From an uncultured Spirochaetaceae bacterium (GTDB lineage: Bacteria; Spirochaetota; Spirochaetia; Sphaerochaetales; Sphaerochaetaceae), in NCBI GenBank assembly GCA_900315435.1, contig OMYY01000017.1, positions 1 to 59,559 on the forward strand: a stretch of 59,559 nt of DNA, in the 5' to 3' direction. Below the pieces are notes generated by a model. That model worked only from the letters and a program-made list of their open reading frames with translations, did not search any database and was not told the DNA's origin. Below are positions 44,198 to 52,278 of this stretch, in pieces (the stretch's first letter is position 1; every line of letters begins with the position of its first letter). The position numbers and the translations under genes are program-made.

Positions 44198-45850
44198 ATG
44201 ATGCGAAGAGTCCGCTCTGATTACTGGGCCATGGTGACCGGCCTTTCCATCGCTTTCTTCCTGCTTTTCTTCATCTATCCTGTCTCACGGGTCTTCGTGA
44301 ACAGCGTCTATGATGTCAAGACAGGCACGTTCTCTCTGGATGCGTTCCGGAAGTTCTTCAGCAAGCAATACTACACCTCGACCATCGCGAACAGCTTCAA
44401 GGTGACGACAGCCGCGACCTTGGTCACGCTCCTTTCCGGGTCCCTGATGGCGTACATCATGTCCACGGTCTCGATCCGCGGCAAACGTGTCATCGACCTG
44501 ATGGTCATCGTTTCCATCCTTTCTCCTCCGTTCATCGGAGCCTACTCCTGGATTATCCTTCTCGGACGCGCGGGTATCGTCACCAAGGCGCTTGACGCCG
44601 CTCTCCACGTGCGCCTGCCGGGAATCTATGGTTTTATGGGGATCCTGCTTGTCTTCACGGTGAAGATGACGCCGCTGATGTATCTTTTCGTGTCGGGAGC
44701 GCTCAAGAAGATCGACGCGTCCTTGATCGAGTGCGCGGAAGGGTTGGGATGCGTCGGATTCCGGAAGCTTCGGAAAATCGTCTTTCCGCTGGTGCTTCCC
44801 ACCATCCTGAGTTCCTCGTTCCTGGTCTTCATGCGCATTTTCTGTGATTTCGGTACCCCGATGCTTATCGGGGAAGGGTACCGGACGGTGCCGGTCCTGA
44901 TCTACAACTCGTTCATCGGAGAGATGGACCAGGACTATGCCTTCGCCGCCGCCATGAGCGTGATTGTCATCGCCTTCAGCGTGGTGGTCTTTGTCGCGCA
45001 GCAGGTCATCGCCAACCGCTCTACCATCGAGATGAGTTCGCTCCGTCCTCCGGTTCCCGAACGGAAACGCGGGGTGTGGAACTTGCTTGCCCACCTGTTT
45101 GTCTGGCTGGTCGCGGTGCTGTCGGTGCTTCCCCTGTGCGTCGTCGTGGTCCAGTCCTTCAAGAAGACCGATGGCATCGTCTACCTCAACCAGTTCTCCC
45201 TGGCGAGCTACCGGAACGCCTTCTCGAGCGTCGGGTACTCGATCCTCAATACCTTCACCTATTCGTTTGCCGCCATGTGCTTCATCCTGATGGTCGGCGT
45301 CCTGTTCAGCTATGCCTCGGTACGGCATCCCAACAAGGCGACGAAGGTGCTGGATGTGGTCACGACATTGCCGTATATCATTCCCGGTTCCATCATGGGC
45401 ATCTCCCTGATTCTTGGGTTCAACAAGCGGCCATTGCTGTTGACAGGCACCGCCTTCATCATGATTGTCGTCTACATCGTGCGCCGTATGCCCTACACCA
45501 TCCGCAGCAGCAGCGCGATTCTCCGGCAGGTGGATCCTTCCTTGGAGGAAGCCGCCGTGAGCCTGGGGGCGAGCGATGCTGCCAGCTTCTGGAAAATCAC
45601 CTTTCCGGTGATGTTGCCGGGAGTCACTTCGGGCGCGCTGATGAGCTGGATGAGCATCATCACCGAGTTGTCGGCGACCGTGCTGCTCTATACCACGAAG
45701 ACCCAGACCATCTCGATCGCCATCTACCAGGAGGTCATCCGGGGGAACGAGGGGGTAGCCTGCGCGCTCTCCACGATACTGCTTGCGACGACCGTCATCG
45801 CGCTTTCCCTCTTTTTCAAGCTGAGCGGCAAGAGGGAGATTTCGTTATGA
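44198..45850 (+). CDS. ABC transporter permease, fused two-domain (AfuB type)
   Basis: 550 aa with about twelve transmembrane helices, two permease domains joined in one chain as in AfuB/FbpB. Each half carries an EAA loop: ECAEGLGCVGFRKLRKIVFP and EAAVSLGASDAASFWKITFP. AAGGAG lies in the end of the ATPase gene. The stop overlaps the RpiR gene start by four bases, so transporter and regulator are translationally coupled. Confidence 0.93.
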   Translation: MMRRVRSDYWAMVTGLSIAFFLLFFIYPVSRVFVNSVYDVKTGTFSLDAFRKFFSKQYYTSTIANSFKVTTAATLVTLLSGSLMAYIMSTVSIRGKRVIDLMVIVSILSPPFIGAYSWIILLGRAGIVTKALDAALHVRLPGIYGFMGILLVFTVKMTPLMYLFVSGALKKIDASLIECAEGLGCVGFRKLRKIVFPLVLPTILSSSFLVFMRIFCDFGTPMLIGEGYRTVPVLIYNSFIGEMDQDYAFAAAMSVIVIAFSVVVFVAQQVIANRSTIEMSSLRPPVPERKRGVWNLLAHLFVWLVAVLSVLPLCVVVVQSFKKTDGIVYLNQFSLASYRNAFSSVGYSILNTFTYSFAAMCFILMVGVLFSYASVRHPNKATKVLDVVTTLPYIIPGSIMGISLILGFNKRPLLLTGTAFIMIVVYIVRRMPYTIRSSSAILRQVDPSLEEAAVSLGASDAASFWKITFPVMLPGVTSGALMSWMSIITELSATVLLYTTKTQTISIAIYQEVIRGNEGVACALSTILLATTVIALSLFFKLSGKREISL

Positions 45851-46686
45851 TCACGCGGCTGAAGGAAATCCGCAATTCGCTGTCCGACAAGGACCGGGCT
45901 GTGGCCGACTATCTGATCGGGCATGCCCCCGAGGTGCTCAACCTATCCATCGGCACCTTGGGCGAGCGTGCCGGTGTCTCCGCGGCCACGGTCAGCCGCT
46001 TCGCCAAGACCTTGTTCGGGATGACCTTCCCCCAGCTGAAGGTGGCCCTCGCGCAGGATGTGGCGGGAGGAGGCGGCAAGCAGGAGGATTACGCCTTGTC
46101 CATCCAGAGCGGCATGGACCAGATCCAGCACCGGTTGGCGGCGAACCTGCAGCAGCTGTTCTTCGAAACCTGCATACTGAATCCGGCATCGAAATTTTCC
46201 GAGATCGCGGCTCGGATCGCCAAGGCGAAGCACGTGTACCTGTTCGGCATCGGCGCCAGCGGGCTTGCGGTCCAGGATCTTGCCCAGAAACTGGTCAAGC
46301 TGGGCAAGAGGACGAGCTTCAACATGGATTCCAACCTGGCGATCCTCAATTCCTCGCTCTGCACCGATGAGGATTTCGTCATCGCTATCAGTTACAGCGG
46401 TCTGTCCAAAGAGGTCCTGCTTCCCGCTAGGAAGGCCAAATCCTGCGGGTGCCCCGTGCTCGCGATCACCAGCACCGAGAAGAATCCGCTGCGGCGTATC
46501 GCGGACTACGAGCTCGTGGTGCCGTTGGCGGAGTCGAAAATCGTCCGTATCACGGCAATCTACTCGCGTTACGGGCAGTTCTTCCTGGTGGACCAGCTGT
46601 TCCTCGCGGTGATGAAGGAGCTGGGCGCTGAACCTGAGGAGTTCTATGACCGCTACAACGACTTGTTGCTTGAGCTCAAGAAATGA
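45847..46686 (+). CDS. RpiR/MurR-family transcriptional regulator
   Basis: 279 aa. An N-terminal HTH_6 domain (LSIGTLGERAGVSAATVSRFAKTL cut here as residues about 33-56) is followed by a SIS sugar-phosphate-binding domain (VYLFGIGASGLAVQD; ISYSGLSKEVL; ITSTEKNPL). Regulators of this family sense phosphosugars; MurR of E. coli senses MurNAc-6-phosphate. It lies between the transporter and murQ, overlapping the permease stop (ATGA) and nearly overlapping murQ. Likely controls this operon through the repeat around the promoter at 42.0 kb. Confidence 0.92.
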   Translation: MITRLKEIRNSLSDKDRAVADYLIGHAPEVLNLSIGTLGERAGVSAATVSRFAKTLFGMTFPQLKVALAQDVAGGGGKQEDYALSIQSGMDQIQHRLAANLQQLFFETCILNPASKFSEIAARIAKAKHVYLFGIGASGLAVQDLAQKLVKLGKRTSFNMDSNLAILNSSLCTDEDFVIAISYSGLSKEVLLPARKAKSCGCPVLAITSTEKNPLRRIADYELVVPLAESKIVRITAIYSRYGQFFLVDQLFLAVMKELGAEPEEFYDRYNDLLLELKK

Positions 46687-46697
46687 AGGAGGCAGTG

Positions 46698-47594
46698 ATG
46701 ATTCCTGTAACCGAACAGGTCAACCCATGCTCGAAAGGTATTGATACGAAACCCACGCTGGACATCCTGCGGATCATGAACGACCAGGACAAGCAGGTGG
46801 CATTCGCCGTCGAAAAGGCGCTACCTTCCATCGCTCCGCTGGTCGACCGGATCGTGGAGGCGTTCCATGCCGGCGGACGGCTGGTCTATATCGGGGCGGG
46901 CACCAGCGGCCGTCTCGGGGTGCTGGACGCCTCCGAGTGCCCTCCGACGTTCGGGGTGCCCCGCTCCCTGGTGGTCGGCATCATCGCGGGTGGCGAACAA
47001 GCGCTCCGCTTTTCGGTGGAGAACGCCGAGGACGACGAACAGGCGGGGAAGGAGGATCTGGCCCGCATCGGTCTTTCCCGCCGGGACGTGGTGGTGGGAC
47101 TGACTGCGAGCGGAAGGGCGCCGTATGTGGTCGGCGCGCTTTCCTATGCCCGCTCGCTGCACGCGGCCACCGCCAGCATCGCCTGCAACGCGGACGCCAA
47201 GACCTTTACGGTAAGCGATTTCCCCCTCTATGTGGATGTCGGGCCTGAAATCATCACAGGCAGTACCCGCCTGAAGAGCGGTACCGCGGAGAAGATGGTC
47301 CTCAACATGCTGACCACCACGGCCATGATCAGGATGGGGTATGTCTACGACAACTACATGGTCAACCTGAAGGCTTCCAACAGCAAGCTCAACGAGCGGG
47401 CAAAACGATTGGTGCGTAGCATTTCGGGTTGTCCGGAAGCGGAGACGGAACGCGCGTGGGACGCCAGCGGAAAGAGCGTGCCGGTGGCGGTGCTGGTCGC
47501 CCGCTACGGGATGGACGCAGCATCCGCGAGAAAACTCCTGGAAGCCAGTGGAGGCAACCTGCATACTGCCTTGGAAACACTCGGGACACAATGA
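46698..47594 (+). CDS. murQ: N-acetylmuramic acid 6-phosphate etherase
   Basis: SIS-domain lyase that removes D-lactate from MurNAc-6-phosphate to give GlcNAc-6-phosphate in peptidoglycan recycling. 298 aa, the family length. Signature GAGTSGRLGVLDASECPPTFG is present (split here: residues about 57-77), with the acidic VENAEDDEQAG and GLTASGRAPYV. A C-terminal UBA-like helix set (AASARKLLEASGGNLHTAL) is also typical. The start at 46698 has AAGGAGG upstream; the ATG at 46683 overlaps the RpiR stop and is an alternative. The presence of murQ in a transporter operon is the best clue to what the operon imports. Confidence 0.95.
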   Translation: MIPVTEQVNPCSKGIDTKPTLDILRIMNDQDKQVAFAVEKALPSIAPLVDRIVEAFHAGGRLVYIGAGTSGRLGVLDASECPPTFGVPRSLVVGIIAGGEQALRFSVENAEDDEQAGKEDLARIGLSRRDVVVGLTASGRAPYVVGALSYARSLHAATASIACNADAKTFTVSDFPLYVDVGPEIITGSTRLKSGTAEKMVLNMLTTTAMIRMGYVYDNYMVNLKASNSKLNERAKRLVRSISGCPEAETERAWDASGKSVPVAVLVARYGMDAASARKLLEASGGNLHTALETLGTQ

Positions 47595-47642
47595 CTTTTC
47601 TTGGCGCTTTCGGTACAATGCCATCCAACAAGGGGAATTGCC

Positions 47643-48863
47643 ATGCTTTCACTGGATATTGGAACCACGAAAATCTGCCTGATGGAGCTGAATGACGAGA
47701 ACTCGGTGCTCGACACCAAGGTCGTGGACAACAAAGGCACGACTATTGACGACGGGTTCTGCCACGAGCAGGACGCCGACGTGATTTTCGGCCAGGTGCA
47801 GGCGTTGCTGAAGGGAAAGGAAAAGGACCACCTGGCTCTCACCGGGCAAATGCACGGCTTCGTCCTGATCGACAAGGAGGGGAATGCGCAGAGTCCCTGC
47901 ATCACCTGGCGCGACCAGCGCATCAAAGGCATGCACCTGCCGGGCGATCCGGAACGGACCGGTTGCAAGATCCATCGCGGATATGCCGCGGGAACGTTGG
48001 TCTGGATGCAGAAACAGGGGCAGGACCTGAAGGGGTTGCGGGCGGTGAGCCTTCCCGGATACATCCAGGGCAAGCTGACCGGCGACTTCTCGATCGACGA
48101 CGAGAACGCCGCCAGCTGGGGCATCTACGACGTGAAGGCCCATACCTGGGACTGGAACCTTGTCGACCAACTCGGGCTTCCTCCCGAAGTCCTTCCCGAG
48201 ATCATCCCCAGCGCCAGCATCGTCGGCCTTGGCGGAAAGCTGGTCGTCCACGCTCCGGTGGGGGACAACCAGGCAAGTGTCTGGTATGTGACCCAGGGTG
48301 GCGGGGCGGCCGTCCTGAACCTGGGTGATGGCGGGCAGATGTCGATTCCCGTCAAGACCTTCGCCTACCGTTCCGGGCAGGAGTGCAGACCGATGCCTGA
48401 TGGTACCTTCATCCAGGTCTACTCCTCGCTCTGTGGCGGGTGGGCCTACGACTACCTGAAGGATTTGGTGAAGGAAATCCTCGGCATCTTCGGCCAGCAG
48501 GTGGATGACGATGTGATTCTGGACAAGATGACCGAACTGGCCTCGCAGAGCGGCCACAGCCTGGGAGTCAACACCCGTTTCGCCGGTACCCGCGAGGACG
48601 CCACGCTCAAAGGTTCCATCACCAATATCGACCAGCAGAACCTTACCCTGGGGAACCTCGCCTATGGCTTCCTAGAGGGTATGGCGCGTGAGCTACGCGA
48701 CGCGACCGACTGGAAGGGACCGGTCTTCGCCACCGGATTGTCCGTGCGGAAGAATGCCGTGCTCCAGCAGATTATCAGGAACATGTTCCCGACGACGGTC
48801 GTACCCCGCCGCATGAAGCAGGAAGAGGCTGCCTACGGCGCAGCCCTGTTGGTCAGGAACTGA
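47643..48863 (+). CDS. FGGY-family carbohydrate kinase (sedoheptulokinase-like)
   Basis: 406 aa, shorter than most FGGY kinases (about 480-520). N-terminal LSLDIGTTKICL phosphate-binding loop, ALTGQMHGFVL, CITWRDQR, TQGGGAAVLNLGDGGQMS and the C-terminal FATGLSVRKNAVLQQII with EEAAYGAAL. The QMHG and short length resemble sedoheptulokinases. AAGGGG precedes the ATG, 48 bases after murQ. In this operon it might phosphorylate the imported amino sugar before MurQ acts, which would be a new role for the fold; a role on another sugar is as likely. Confidence 0.85.
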   Translation: MLSLDIGTTKICLMELNDENSVLDTKVVDNKGTTIDDGFCHEQDADVIFGQVQALLKGKEKDHLALTGQMHGFVLIDKEGNAQSPCITWRDQRIKGMHLPGDPERTGCKIHRGYAAGTLVWMQKQGQDLKGLRAVSLPGYIQGKLTGDFSIDDENAASWGIYDVKAHTWDWNLVDQLGLPPEVLPEIIPSASIVGLGGKLVVHAPVGDNQASVWYVTQGGGAAVLNLGDGGQMSIPVKTFAYRSGQECRPMPDGTFIQVYSSLCGGWAYDYLKDLVKEILGIFGQQVDDDVILDKMTELASQSGHSLGVNTRFAGTREDATLKGSITNIDQQNLTLGNLAYGFLEGMARELRDATDWKGPVFATGLSVRKNAVLQQIIRNMFPTTVVPRRMKQEEAAYGAALLVRN

Positions 48864-48876
48864 GGAGGAAAGGAAT

Positions 48877-49179
48877 ATGCTTACGGTCTACGGAATCCAG
48901 TCCTGCGGAACGTGCAGGGAGATGAGAGCGGCCTTCGACAAGGCCGGCGTGCCATACGTCTACAAAAATTTCAGCGAGAACATCCAGAACCTGAAGGACT
49001 TCCTGAAGCTCCGCGATTCCCTCCCGCTCTTCGACGAAGTCAAGGCCAGGGGCGGGGTGGGTACCCCATGCCTGGTTTCCGATGACGGGAAGGTGACCTT
49101 GGACTGGGAGCAATTCCTGCCTGCAGGGTTCCCAATGGAGGAGCGGAACGCCTGCTCCCGGGACGGAAAGAGCTGCTGA
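48877..49179 (+). CDS. ArsC/Spx-like glutaredoxin-fold protein
   Basis: 100 aa thioredoxin-fold protein with an N-terminal CxxC (QSCGTCREM). The segment VGTPCLVSDDG has the cis-proline and an extra cysteine, and two more cysteines end the chain (CSRDGKSC). It starts 13 bases after the kinase with a GAGGAGG site, so it is the last gene of the murQ operon. Probably a thiol-redox or metal-handling protein; classical arsenate reductase is unlikely in this context. Confidence 0.75.
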   Translation: MLTVYGIQSCGTCREMRAAFDKAGVPYVYKNFSENIQNLKDFLKLRDSLPLFDEVKARGGVGTPCLVSDDGKVTLDWEQFLPAGFPMEERNACSRDGKSC

Positions 49180-49232
49180 GGCAAGAATCGTCTCTGGCTG
49201 CAAAAGCTGACCATCCGATCCCCTTGGACGGC

Positions 49233-49248
49233 AGCCCCGAAAGGGGCT
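49233..49248 (+). promoter_or_regulatory. GNRA-type hairpin directly before the OYE-like gene
   Basis: AGCCCC-GAAA-GGGGCT is a perfect six-pair stem with a GAAA tetraloop that ends one base before the ATG at 49249. It hides the only Shine-Dalgarno-like bases (AAGGGG). No T-run follows, so it is not a typical terminator. Confidence 0.4.
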
Positions 49249-50613
49249 ATGCTTGCCAGCATGCGACACGAGAAATTCCATTACCACACCCTTGACGAGG
49301 TAAAGGCGAAGGCGCAGGAGCTGGGAGTGCGGCTTCCTTTCGCGAACGATACCCATGTCCTGGCAGAGCCGGTCAAGGTGCGCTCTTTCCTGATCCACAA
49401 CCGCCTCGGCATCGCCCCGATGGAGGGAGCTGACTCCACAGCTGATGGCAGACCCACCGATTATACGATCCGGCGCTACTGCAACGAGGCGAAGGGCGGG
49501 GCCGGCATCATCTGGTACGAGGCAGTCTCCCTGGTGGAAGAGGGACGTTCCTCCAAAACCCAACTCCTTTTGACGTCACGGACGCTGGACGACTTCAAAC
49601 GGATGAACGAGCAGGTCAAGGAGACAGGCTTGAAAGCCAACGGATTCGAACCGTTGCTCGTCATGCAGGCCAACCATTCCGGCCGCTATTCCAATCCGGG
49701 CAACGTCCCCCATCCCCTGATTGCCCAGCGCAATGCCTGGCTGGAGACCTTCCGCCCGGCGAGCGACTGCGACATCGTCACTGACGACTACCTGCAGTCG
49801 ATGGAAGAGAAGTTCGGCGAGGGGGCTCTCTTGGCGAAGGAGGCCGGCTTCGATGCCGTCGATATCAAATCCTGCCACGGCTACCTGTTCCAGGAGGTGA
49901 TCGCAGCCTATGACCGGCCGGGCATGTACGGTGGGTCCTACGAGAACCGCACCCGCCTGCTGAAGAACTCGATCAAGGCCGCCAAGGTCTACGAGGATGA
50001 CCGTTTCATGGTGACGGCCCGCATCGGCATCTATGACGGATATCCTGCCGCAAGCAGGGGGTTCGGCCAGGCTCCCGACGGTTCCATCGACCTTGCCGAG
50101 CCGAAAAGGCTGGTCCGGGAGCTCCACCAACAGCTTGGCCTGGATCTGCTTGACATCACCATGGGCAACCCCTATGCGACCACCCATGTGACCCGTCCGT
50201 TCGACGCGGGAAAGTATCCTCCGGACGAGCACCCCTTCGAAGGGCTGGCCCGCATGATCGACGGGGTGGGGGAGATGAAGAAAACGGTACCTGATGTGGT
50301 CATCTACGGGTCGGCACCCTCCTACCTGCGCCAGTTCAGCGACCTGTATGCGGCGGGTGCGGTGGAACAGGGCTATTGCGACGGCATGCTCTTCGGCCGC
50401 ATGGCCTTTGCCGACCCTTCGTTTTCCAACGAGATCATCCATGAAGGCAGGATCAACCCGAACCATGTCTGCCTTACCTGCGGCAAGTGTGGCGACTTGA
50501 TCCGCAGCCACAAGCCGACCGGCTGCGTGATCCGTGACCATGAGACCTTCATGCCTTTCTACCGGCAGTTCCTTGAGGAAAAGAAGCACCTGCCTGCCAA
50601 CTTCAGAGGGTAG
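49249..50613 (+). CDS. NADH:flavin oxidoreductase/old yellow enzyme-like protein
   Basis: 454 aa (442 if ATG 49261 is used). An OYE-type FMN TIM barrel: RLGIAPMEGADSTADGRPT, YEAVSLVEEGR, MQANHSGRYSNPG, GFDAVDIKSCHGYLFQEVIAAYDR. The C-terminus has a cysteine set CLTCGKCGDLI...PTGCVI that may bind an iron-sulfur cluster, as in 2,4-dienoyl-CoA reductase and trimethylamine dehydrogenase. The FAD/NAD(P) domain of those enzymes is absent, so an external electron donor is implied. It reduces or oxidises an unknown substrate. Convergent with mgtE seven bases downstream. Confidence 0.85.
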   Translation: MLASMRHEKFHYHTLDEVKAKAQELGVRLPFANDTHVLAEPVKVRSFLIHNRLGIAPMEGADSTADGRPTDYTIRRYCNEAKGGAGIIWYEAVSLVEEGRSSKTQLLLTSRTLDDFKRMNEQVKETGLKANGFEPLLVMQANHSGRYSNPGNVPHPLIAQRNAWLETFRPASDCDIVTDDYLQSMEEKFGEGALLAKEAGFDAVDIKSCHGYLFQEVIAAYDRPGMYGGSYENRTRLLKNSIKAAKVYEDDRFMVTARIGIYDGYPAASRGFGQAPDGSIDLAEPKRLVRELHQQLGLDLLDITMGNPYATTHVTRPFDAGKYPPDEHPFEGLARMIDGVGEMKKTVPDVVIYGSAPSYLRQFSDLYAAGAVEQGYCDGMLFGRMAFADPSFSNEIIHEGRINPNHVCLTCGKCGDLIRSHKPTGCVIRDHETFMPFYRQFLEEKKHLPANFRG

Positions 50614-50620
50614 GGCCGCT

Positions 50621-51979
50621 TCAAATACCGAGCAGTTCCTTGGCGACGGTGAAATAGATGATCAGGGTCAGGGCATCGACGATGGTGGTCAGCATCGGGC
50701 TTGCCATCAGCGCCGGGTCGAGGTGGAGTTTCTTGGCGACGATGGGCAGCGTCGCGCCGAGCACCTTGGCCATGCAGACCGTGCAGACCATCGTCAGGCT
50801 TACCGTCAGCGCGACGGTGACCTGGACGTTGCGGTACGTCAGCATGATGCGGGCGAAGTTGACCGTGGCCAGGATGGTGCCGCAGATGACGGCGACGCGG
50901 ATTTCCTTCCAGACGATCCGGAACCAGTCATGGGGGGTGAGCTCGCCAAGGGCGAGACCGCGGATGATCATGGTCGAGGCCTGACTGCCGGCGTTGCCTC
51001 CGGTATCGGTCAGCATCGGCACGAAGCTGACCAGAATCGGAATCAGGACGAAGGCGCTCTCGTAGTGGGAGAGGATCGAGCCGCTGACCATGCCGCTGAT
51101 CATCAGCACCAGCAGCCAGACGATACGGTTGCGTGCCAGCTCGAAGACACCGGTTTTCAGATAGGGCTTCTCGGAGGGCTGCATGGCCGCCATCTTCTCG
51201 AAGTCTTCGGTCGCCTCGTCGGACATGACATCCACGGCGTCGTCGACGGTCACGATGCCGACAAGCCGGTTCTCCTTGTCGACGACCGGCATGGAGAGGA
51301 AGTCGTATTTCCTGAACAGCAACGCCGCTTTCTCCTGGTCGTCCAGGGTCGTGACGCTGATCACATCCTTCTCCATCAGGCTGTCCACCACGGCGTCATC
51401 CTTTGCGAGCAACAGGTCCCTGATGGTGACGATTCCTTCCAGGTGGTGCTTCTCGTCGGTGACGTAACAGGTGTAGATGGTCTCCTTGTCTTCGCCGACG
51501 GCCCTGATGCGGGAAATCGCCTCCTTGACCGTCATCGTCTTCTTCAGGTCGACGAACTCGGCGGTCATGATGGAGCCGACGCTGTCTTCGGGGTAGCGGA
51601 GATAGGTGTTGATCAGGCTTCGGGTATCGGGCTTGGCGATGCGCAGGATCTTGCGCACGATGTTGGCCGGCAGCTCGCCGATCATGTCCACTGCGTCGTC
51701 GGTGGCCAGGTCCTCGATGATGGTGGACAGCTGTTGGTCGTTCAGGCTGCTGATCAGGGCCTGCTGGCTGTCGCGGTCCATGTTGGCGAAGACGTCGGCT
51801 GCGACATCCTTTTCCAACAGGCCGAACACCACCATCTTCTGGGTGTTGGTATCCAGACTGCTGATGAAATCGGCGGCGTCCACCTCGTTGATGTGGGTGA
51901 GCTCCTCGGCAAGCTGGGTATATTTTCTGTTCTGTACGAGCTCGGTCAGCTCTTCTTTGTTGTACTGATACTGATCCAT
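50621..51979 (-). CDS. mgtE: Magnesium transporter MgtE
   Basis: 452 aa divalent cation channel. N-terminal superhelical MgtE_N domain (residues about 20-120), CBS pair (about 125-250; SIMTAEFVDL, VDSLMEKDVISV, GIVTVDDAVDVM) that senses Mg, then five transmembrane helices with the pore signature FVPMLTDTGGNAGSQAST (about 330-345). AGGGGA precedes the ATG. The leader of about 165 nt contains nested helices and a small ORF, which points to regulation at the RNA level, possibly by Mg. Confidence 0.95.
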   Translation of the reverse strand: MDQYQYNKEELTELVQNRKYTQLAEELTHINEVDAADFISSLDTNTQKMVVFGLLEKDVAADVFANMDRDSQQALISSLNDQQLSTIIEDLATDDAVDMIGELPANIVRKILRIAKPDTRSLINTYLRYPEDSVGSIMTAEFVDLKKTMTVKEAISRIRAVGEDKETIYTCYVTDEKHHLEGIVTIRDLLLAKDDAVVDSLMEKDVISVTTLDDQEKAALLFRKYDFLSMPVVDKENRLVGIVTVDDAVDVMSDEATEDFEKMAAMQPSEKPYLKTGVFELARNRIVWLLVLMISGMVSGSILSHYESAFVLIPILVSFVPMLTDTGGNAGSQASTMIIRGLALGELTPHDWFRIVWKEIRVAVICGTILATVNFARIMLTYRNVQVTVALTVSLTMVCTVCMAKVLGATLPIVAKKLHLDPALMASPMLTTIVDALTLIIYFTVAKELLGI

Positions 51980-52031
51980 GGCAATCCCCTAACACGCAAC
52001 TGGATTGGAAGATGAATCTGAACAGACAAAA

Positions 52032-52094
52032 TCACATGCGGCTGGAGTCGCACAAGTGATAGTCCAGATTCGAACTTCGGTCGTTCGGTTTCAC
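52032..52094 (-). CDS. Putative 20-codon leader peptide upstream of mgtE
   Basis: A GTG start lies five bases after a perfect AAGGAGGT on the minus strand and opens a frame for MKPNDRSSNLDYHLCDSSRM, ending in TGA. It sits within the predicted mgtE leader, about 50 bases before the mgtE ATG. Its Shine-Dalgarno site is partly inside helix P1 of the leader. No homology is claimed. Confidence 0.4.
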   Translation of the reverse strand: MKPNDRSSNLDYHLCDSSRM

Positions 52095-52112
52095 TGGGTA
52101 CCTCCTTGTGCG
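52049..52112 (-). promoter_or_regulatory. Structured mgtE leader RNA element (candidate cis-regulatory RNA)
   Basis: Three nested perfect helices can form: P1 eight pairs (CGCACAAG at 52112-52105 with CTTGTGCG at 52056-52049), P2 four pairs (CCAG/CTGG, 52094-52097 with 52064-52067), and P3 five pairs (CGAAC/GTTCG) with a seven-base loop. Asymmetric internal loops separate them. The element lies between the predicted mgtE promoter and start codon. I could not match it to the M-box or another known class by eye. Confidence 0.5.
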
Positions 52113-52150
52113 GAATATCTGCCAACCTCTTACAAGATCGGGTCACTGGA

Positions 52151-52179
52151 TTTATACCATGAATGCAAAAAGGGGGCAA
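52151..52179 (-). promoter_or_regulatory. Predicted promoter of mgtE
   Basis: On the minus strand TTGCCC, 17 bases, TATAAA. The expected transcription start is near 52144, giving a leader of about 165 nt. Confidence 0.55.
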
Positions 52180-52243
52180 CCCTTCGTCTTGCCGTCCTTC
52201 GCTATCGCGGAGCAAAAACCTGCAAAATGTGGTGTGCCCCGCG

Positions 52244-52272
52244 TTGTCTCTTTCCCTTTCGGGGTGTAGACT
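52244..52272 (+). promoter_or_regulatory. Leaderless-type promoter of the MATE gene
   Basis: TTGTCT, 17 bases, TAGACT, then six bases to the ATG at 52279. No Shine-Dalgarno site is present. Confidence 0.5.
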
Positions 52273-52278
52273 GGGCGC

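Noticed and set aside
52049-52112. tRNA-like fold in the mgtE leader (8-pair outer helix, inner 5-pair stem with 7-base loop, GTTCGAAT string)
   Set aside because: There is no D arm, no paired T stem around GTTCGAAT, loop positions 33 and 37 do not fit an anticodon loop, and the outer helix has eight pairs. A regulatory leader explains it better.
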